Assembly: GCA_964614605.1 (NCBI GenBank)
Contig: CAZTLU010000057.1
Location: 1 to 9,456 of the forward strand
Origin: Fimenecus sp964614605
GTDB taxonomy: Bacteria; Bacillota; Clostridia; Oscillospirales; Acutalibacteraceae
Direction of reading: 5' to 3'
DNA: 9,456 bases
In this document: positions 5,805 through 9,456 of the stretch, one piece after another
Position numbering within the stretch: position 1 is the stretch's first letter
How the letters are laid out: each line of letters starts with the position of its first letter
Translations under genes and position numbers: made by a program
The notes under the pieces: generated by a model
What the model saw: the letters and a program-made list of their open reading frames with translations, nothing else
Told to the model about the DNA's origin: nothing
Database searches by the model: none

Positions 5805-7133
5805 ATGGGCACAGTTTACAGTAAAGATAATATTGAGCTTCTTTTAAATCCCGCACCGCCAAAGAAAAATCCTGTAAAAGAAGTTGCAAAGTTTTTATAT
5901 AGCATTGTAATTGAAATCAGTAAAAAGATTACAATAATCAGAAAGCTTCTGCGTAAGTTTAATTTTTCCCGCCGTACAAGAAGATACAATAAAATCCGTG
6001 ACAGTTTTGCCACAGACGAAAAAACAATATTATTTTCAACATTTGACGGCAGGAGTTACAGTGACAGCCCCAAGGCGATTTATCTTCGTATGCTTGCCGA
6101 CCCCAAGTATAAGGATTACAAGCTTGTATGGGTGTTCCGCGAGCCTGAAAAACACCTTGAAATACTTGAAAATCCCAATACATATATCGTGAAGACCAAT
6201 ACTGTGGGATATGAAGAAATGTGCGCAACCGCAAAATATTGGTTCTTCAATTACCGTATCGCTGACCATATTTATCCTAAAGCAGACCAGGTTTATGTTG
6301 AGCTTTGGCACGGCACACCTCTCAAGCGTTTAGGTTATGATATCGAAACCAGCGATAATGCAATGAATTCAAAGGCAGAAATTCGCGACAAATACCGCGT
6401 AGATGCCGAGAAGTTCAGCTATATTCTTGCCCCCTCACAGTTCGCCGCAGATTGCTTTGAATCTGCTTGGAATTTAAAGGAATTCGGTAAAACTGATACA
6501 ATGCTTATCGCGGGCTATCCCCGTAACGATTTCCTTATAAATTACACAGAAGAACAGGCACAGAAAATCAAAGAAGAATTAAATCTTCCTGCTGATAAGA
6601 AAATTATCCTCTACGCACCCACTTGGCGTGATAATCAGCATAAGGCGGGCGTGGGATACACTTATAAATTGGGTGTCGATTTTGATGAACTCCGCAAACA
6701 ATTGGAAGAAGATTATATAATTCTTTTCCGTGCTCATTATCTCGTTGCAAGTCAGTTCGATTTCGCAAAATATGAGGGCTTCGTGTATAACGCATCAACT
6801 GTAAATGATATCAACGATTTGTATGTGATTTCAGATTTACTCATTACCGATTATTCAAGCGTGTTCTTTGATTTTGCAAATCTCAACAGACCCATTCTTT
6901 TCTATATGTACGATTTAGCCGATTATGGCAATGAAATTCGCGGTTTCTATATTGACCTTAAAGAATTACCCGGTAATATCGTTGAAAAGCAAGAGGATTT
7001 GGTTGCGGAAATCAAGGCAGTAAAATACGATGCCGAGTATTATAAAGAAAAATATAAGGATTTCCACGAAAAATTCAATCCTCTCGACGACGGTAAGGCC
7101 GCCGACAGAGTTCTGGAAGCAGTAATTAAATAA
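5805..7133 (+). CDS. CDP-glycerol glycerophosphotransferase (TagF/TagB family)
   Basis: This 442-aa enzyme belongs to the family that transfers glycerol-phosphate from CDP-glycerol onto a lipid-linked acceptor or growing chain at the inner membrane face, as in teichoic acid synthesis. Landmarks are LWHGTPLK at 167-174 (catalytic-type His169), APTWRD at 271-276, RAH at 309-311, ITDYSS at 347-352 and the C-terminal FNPLDDGKA at 424-432, seen in TagF-type proteins. The first ~65 residues carry no membrane span but form a strongly basic, amphipathic-looking stretch (about 24-65), fitting peripheral membrane binding. TagF proper is longer because of an added N-terminal domain, so primase (TagB-like) or short polymerase are both possible. 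The gene stands alone with promoter and terminator, convergent with a tagD operon that would supply its substrate. Confidence 0.9.
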   Translation: MGTVYSKDNIELLLNPAPPKKNPVKEVAKFLYSIVIEISKKITIIRKLLRKFNFSRRTRRYNKIRDSFATDEKTILFSTFDGRSYSDSPKAIYLRMLADPKYKDYKLVWVFREPEKHLEILENPNTYIVKTNTVGYEEMCATAKYWFFNYRIADHIYPKADQVYVELWHGTPLKRLGYDIETSDNAMNSKAEIRDKYRVDAEKFSYILAPSQFAADCFESAWNLKEFGKTDTMLIAGYPRNDFLINYTEEQAQKIKEELNLPADKKIILYAPTWRDNQHKAGVGYTYKLGVDFDELRKQLEEDYIILFRAHYLVASQFDFAKYEGFVYNASTVNDINDLYVISDLLITDYSSVFFDFANLNRPILFYMYDLADYGNEIRGFYIDLKELPGNIVEKQEDLVAEIKAVKYDAEYYKEKYKDFHEKFNPLDDGKAADRVLEAVIK

Positions 7134-7144
7134 GAAACAAAAAT

Positions 7145-7190
7145 AAAGCAGACTTAAATGGAAGCTCCCCAATAAGTCTGCTTTTTATTT
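7145..7190 (+). terminator. Bidirectional terminator between convergent wall-polymer genes
   Basis: A 12-bp perfect stem (7145-7156 with 7173-7184, AAAGCAGACTTA/TAAGTCTGCTTT) is followed by a T-rich run on the plus strand, 11 nt after the stop codon of the TagF-like gene. On the minus strand the stem is followed by TTTATTTTTGTTT, so it can also stop transcripts from the tagD operon that pass the repeat array. Confidence 0.9.
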
Positions 7191-7191
7191 G

Positions 7192-7383
7192 TCGATATGT
7201 TCCACTTCGTTCAACTCGATATATTTGTATTTACCAAATTCGATATGTGCTCGTATTACTCGCACTCGATATGATATAAATCCTCGCGTTAGCATATCGA
7301 GCGAATTTTCGCATACCGAATTGCATTAGCAATATATCGAAAATCCCGTAAGGGATTTATATCGAGCGTGATTTTAATCACGC
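7192..7383. repeat. TCGATAT modular palindromic repeat array
   Basis: Four direct TCGATAT words (7192, 7216, 7240, 7266) are followed by three or four in inverted orientation (ending near 7300, 7340 and 7365). The words alternate with spacers of about 16-19 nt, several of which are themselves small palindromes. Examples are GTGC...GCAC before 7266, GCGAA/TTCGC (7301-7312), TTGC/GCAA (7321-7332), AAATCCC/GGGATTT (7341-7358) and GCGTGATT/AATCACGC (7366-7383). The last stem sits directly after the tagD stop codon. No coding potential is seen. The layout is unlike CRISPR (short unequal units, inverted halves). Such palindromic mosaics are familiar in clostridial intergenic regions; function is unknown. 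Confidence 0.75.
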
Positions 7384-7384
7384 A

Positions 7385-7816
7385 TTAGGTTTTTGGTACT
7401 TGGTCAACGCCGTTTACAGGCTCCTGAAGACCGAGGTCATTTTTAATCTGTGATGTTGAAATACCGGGTGTTCTTTCAAGATAAGCAATTTCGCAATATT
7501 CCTTAAGATAATCAAACTTATCACTGCCTGCCCAGTCGTCACCCATAACAACAACATCGATTTTGTAGTCCTTAACGTCCTGAAGCTTCTGCTCCCACTC
7601 ATTTTCGGGGATTACAAGGTCAACATAGCGAATTGCCTCAAGCATCTTCTTTCTTGTTTCATAGCTGTGATATGCTTTTTTGCCCTTGATTGCATTGAAT
7701 TCGTCAGTTGAAAGTGCAACAACAAGGTAATCACCCATTTCTTTAGCACGCTTGAGAATTCTGATGTGACCGTAGTGCAATAAATCAAATGTACCGTAGG
7801 TTAAAATTCTTTTCAT
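7385..7816 (-). CDS. tagD: Glycerol-3-phosphate cytidylyltransferase
   Basis: This enzyme makes CDP-glycerol from CTP and sn-glycerol-3-phosphate in the cytoplasm, supplying glycerophosphotransferases. From ATG 7816 the protein is 143 aa and aligns closely by eye with Bacillus subtilis TagD (129 aa). It has GTFDLLHYGH at 8-17 (HxGH, His14/His17), Arg55 and Arg63, GDDW at 92-95 and RTPGISTS at 115-122, all at the expected positions. The last ~14 residues are an extension with no clear function. A longer frame starting at a TTG (7846) overlaps the upstream gene and adds residues not seen in the family. ATG 7816 is preceded by AAAGGAG at 9 nt, so I prefer it. The gene lies 14 nt after the upstream glycerophosphotransferase-like gene, with its RBS overlapping that stop codon, so they form one operon. 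Confidence 0.95.
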   Translation of the reverse strand: MKRILTYGTFDLLHYGHIRILKRAKEMGDYLVVALSTDEFNAIKGKKAYHSYETRKKMLEAIRYVDLVIPENEWEQKLQDVKDYKIDVVVMGDDWAGSDKFDYLKEYCEIAYLERTPGISTSQIKNDLGLQEPVNGVDQVPKT

Positions 7817-7830
7817 TTTAATAAACTCCT

Positions 7831-8928
7831 TTAATTCAATCCGCAAATAAATTTTGCGAGTTTATTTGTGTTATTATTTCCGCGGTTTTCCACGAATGTG
7901 CGTGAAAATCCGTCAAGTGCATTTAAATCGTATTCGCCGCTTTTTACCGATTTCAAAAGCTCATTTTCATCTGTGAAACAAGCATTTGGTAAAAATTTCG
8001 GCATATCAGTGTTGAGCCCTTGCTCCTCTTTATAGGCTTCATAGTCGGGAATATAAAACCATAAAGGTTTATTTAAAAGTGAAGCCTCAAACGCGCAGGC
8101 AGAGTAATCAGTAATAATTCCGTCTGCCAGCTTCATAAGGTCATAGGTGGAAAATTCCCCGTTGAATTTGTAATTTCCATTCGCTGCACTCAACGGATGA
8201 GCCGAAATCACAAGACTTACTTCACTGTCATTCAGGAACGCCTTGTAAAGCCTTGCAATTATTTTGTCATCATCATTTCTGAAGGTTGGCAGATACGCAA
8301 TAATCTTTTTATCCTTATATTGAGGATTTAATTCAATAAATTCATCGCGTCTTGATGTGCCGTCAAGAATAACATCGGCGCGGGGTAAGTTGGCAATAAA
8401 AATCTTATCCTCATTGCAACCGAACGCCTCGCAGTAGAATTTGGCAGTTTTCTTTGAGGGCGCAATTACATAATCGTAATTTTTGTGCATACAAAGAGCC
8501 TTTGAAACTCCGCTGTCCCTGCCTTGTGCCTTGCCGACAGATTGTAAACTGAATTTCTTAACCGCACCAAGCGCGTGCCAGATTTGTACAATCTTCAAAT
8601 CACTTTTGTGGTTAAGACAAGAGAGGGGAATTGAGTAAGTGTCGCAGATTGCAACCTTTGCAGAAGCAATTTCCCACATATCACCGAAAATCCCGAGAAT
8701 GTAAGAAAGGGATAATGCACTCTCGTCCTTTAGCCGTCTTAAACGGAATACCTGCTTGGTGGTTGGCGAAATTTGTGAAATTTCAGCGGACAGCATTTCC
8801 ATGTCCTGCGACTTTTTGTCAGATTGTCGCGAAAGCCATACTATTTTATTTTGAGTCTTGCGTAATTTCATAGGTGCATAAAGAATTCTGATTACCAGAA
8901 CAAACACCCGAACTATTAATAATTTCAT
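7831..8928 (-). CDS. Divergent CDP-glycerol glycerophosphotransferase-family protein
   Basis: A 365-aa protein from ATG 8928. A GTG at 8934 would add two residues, but AGGTG 7 nt before the ATG favours the ATG. The N-terminus is hydrophobic and basic (about 1-20), possibly a membrane anchor. Family landmarks are IWHALGAVKKF at 116-126 (His118), LPTFR at 213-217, SAHP at 242-245 and ITDYSA at 272-277. The HGTPLK of the convergent paralogue is replaced by HALGAVKK, so it belongs to a distinct branch. The likely role is transfer of glycerophosphate (or another CDP-linked polyol phosphate) to a surface glycan or lipid-linked acceptor. Its operon partner is tagD, which supports CDP-glycerol as donor. 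A TagB-like priming role and a decorating role are both possible; activity is inferred. Confidence 0.87.
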   Translation of the reverse strand: MKLLIVRVFVLVIRILYAPMKLRKTQNKIVWLSRQSDKKSQDMEMLSAEISQISPTTKQVFRLRRLKDESALSLSYILGIFGDMWEIASAKVAICDTYSIPLSCLNHKSDLKIVQIWHALGAVKKFSLQSVGKAQGRDSGVSKALCMHKNYDYVIAPSKKTAKFYCEAFGCNEDKIFIANLPRADVILDGTSRRDEFIELNPQYKDKKIIAYLPTFRNDDDKIIARLYKAFLNDSEVSLVISAHPLSAANGNYKFNGEFSTYDLMKLADGIITDYSACAFEASLLNKPLWFYIPDYEAYKEEQGLNTDMPKFLPNACFTDENELLKSVKSGEYDLNALDGFSRTFVENRGNNNTNKLAKFICGLN

Positions 8929-8957
8929 AGCCACACCTGACCCTGTATATTACCCCT

Positions 8958-8986
8958 ATTTTATTCCAAACCACTATATTTGTCAA
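8958..8986 (-). promoter_or_regulatory. Promoter of the glycerophosphotransferase-tagD operon
   Basis: On the minus strand a perfect TTGACA (8981-8986) and TAAAAT (8958-8963) are separated by exactly 17 nt, ending about 30 nt before the start codon. It fits a housekeeping sigma-A-type promoter, so the operon is probably constitutive. Confidence 0.85.
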
Positions 8987-8989
8987 GTT

Positions 8990-9231
8990 TATAATATGTC
9001 ACCAATTTAGCGGCTTTGTAGGGAACGACAGGTCTCACCTGCCGGTTCGGTCGGTGCTTCTGCTTCGTAGAGGTGTCCCGTGAAAATCGCGTAGGGACAG
9101 ACATCCTTGTCTGTCCGTAGTTGGTCAATATCAATCTAATATAGAATCGCCCCTACTTAGTTTATGTGTCATTCTGAGCGAAGCGAAGAATCTCAAAAAC
9201 AAAAAACTCGCAAAACTTTTCCATTCTCATA
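8990..9231. repeat. Gene-free region with dispersed palindromic repeats
   Basis: No gene is seen between the divergent promoters here. The stretch is a mosaic of short palindromes: CAGGT/ACCTG at 9029-9041, a 9-bp perfect stem GGACAGACA/TGTCTGTCC at 9095-9116 (4-nt loop), the GAATCGCCCCTA word shared with the gap near 618, and a 29-nt segment at 9167-9195 with ATTCT/AGAAT at its core. Such pieces commonly recur across clostridial and other gut bacterial genomes (general knowledge, not searched here). None has a terminator T-tract. Confidence 0.6.
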
Positions 9232-9260
9232 TTGACATTTTATTTTTCATAAGATATAAT
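9232..9260 (+). promoter_or_regulatory. Promoter of tRNA-Leu
   Basis: Perfect TTGACA (9232-9237) and perfect TATAAT (9255-9260) at the ideal 17-nt spacing, 24 nt before the mature tRNA 5' end. This is a full consensus match, as expected for a highly expressed stable RNA. Confidence 0.92.
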
Positions 9261-9284
9261 AATTAGGCTGTGAAAAACAGTTAC

Positions 9285-9371
9285 GCTGGTGTGGCGAAAT
9301 CGGCAGACGCAAGGGACTTAAAATCCCTCGGTAGCAATACCGTACCGGTTCAAGTCCGGTCACCAGCACCA
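9285..9371 (+). tRNA. tRNA-Leu, anticodon UAA
   Basis: Class II tRNA of 87 nt including an encoded CCA. The acceptor stem pairs GCTGGTG with CACCAGC, with discriminator A. The anticodon stem AGGGA/TCCCT encloses loop CTTAAAA (anticodon UAA). The long variable arm CGGTA-GCAA-TACCG and the T-arm ACCGG/CCGGT with TTCAAGT are intact. The long variable arm and A73 discriminator identify leucine. It reads UUA and, by wobble, UUG codons. Confidence 0.97.
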
Positions 9372-9379
9372 AAGCATTC

Positions 9380-9429
9380 AAACCCGAACCTTTTACCGAT
9401 TGGTGAAACGTTCGGGTTTATTGTTTTCC
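9380..9429 (+). terminator. Terminator of tRNA-Leu
   Basis: A 10-bp perfect outer stem (AAACCCGAAC 9380-9389 with GTTCGGGTTT 9410-9419) continues into a 7-bp inner stem (9391-9397 with 9402-9408, one G-U pair) after a C-C mismatch, then ATTGTTTT. It begins 9 nt after the CCA, so the tRNA is a single-gene transcript. The last ~27 bases of the window show nothing further. Confidence 0.88.
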
Positions 9430-9456
9430 TCAATGAGACTGTGTAGTTAAAGAAAA

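Noticed and set aside
5959..6311. Reading frames antisense to or out of frame with the TagF-like gene
   Set aside because: The plus-strand frame carries all family motifs; the others lack start signals and conserved sequence.
7192..7383. CRISPR or integron-type array at the TCGATAT repeats
   Set aside because: The words are only 7-8 nt, switch orientation halfway, and the spacers are short palindromes; no associated enzyme genes.
7817..7846. Ten-residue N-terminal extension of TagD
   Set aside because: It starts at TTG inside the upstream gene, and TagD family members begin at the MK-TYGTFD segment; AAAGGAG precedes the ATG at 7816.
8631..8873. Eighty-codon plus-strand frame opposite the second glycerophosphotransferase
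   Set aside because: No RBS or promoter, composition of a shadow frame, and the minus-strand frame is clearly the gene.

Overview
The window looks like a chromosomal segment of a low-to-mid GC Gram-positive bacterium of the class Clostridia, probably a gut Oscillospiraceae/Ruminococcaceae-type organism. This is inferred from strong sigma-A-type promoters, AGGAGG-type ribosome binding sites, CCA-encoding tRNA genes, wall teichoic-acid-type genes and the kind of short palindromic intergenic repeats common in such genomes. No phage, IS or CRISPR gene is present.

Layout. (1) Positions 1-443, minus strand: a CAU-anticodon tRNA with its own promoter, followed downstream by two nearly identical 181-bp tandem units. 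Each unit carries a copy of the last 23 nt of the tRNA (T-loop to CCA), a terminator hairpin and a highly structured ~120-nt domain. The array reaches the window edge and may continue beyond it. (2) 444-721: intergenic DNA with three hairpins. (3) 722-5561, minus strand: an envelope gene group, read as GPH-type transporter, LRR lipoprotein (coupled to the transporter), PAP2-family phosphatase (own promoter) and class B penicillin-binding protein. A terminator-like hairpin directly before the PBP start codon also contains the PBP ribosome binding site. (4) 5562-5804: divergent promoter region. (5) 5805-7133, plus strand: a CDP-glycerol glycerophosphotransferase (TagF/TagB family) with its own promoter and terminator. 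(6) 7192-7383: a modular palindromic repeat built on TCGATAT. (7) 7385-8928, minus strand: a two-gene operon of a second, divergent glycerophosphotransferase-family protein and TagD, the glycerol-3-phosphate cytidylyltransferase. (8) 8935-9284: promoters and dispersed palindromic repeats. (9) 9285-9429, plus strand: tRNA-Leu(UAA) with promoter and terminator.

How the genes fit together. TagD makes CDP-glycerol from CTP and glycerol-3-phosphate, and the two glycerophosphotransferase-family proteins are its natural consumers, building or decorating a glycerophosphate-containing surface polymer. The PAP2 phosphatase may recycle the undecaprenyl carrier shared by wall polymers and peptidoglycan, and the PBP cross-links peptidoglycan. 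These roles are family-level inferences. I see no new multi-gene defence or catalytic system. The most unusual signal is the tRNA-derived tandem array at 1-367, followed by the hairpin that combines terminator and RBS ahead of the PBP gene.
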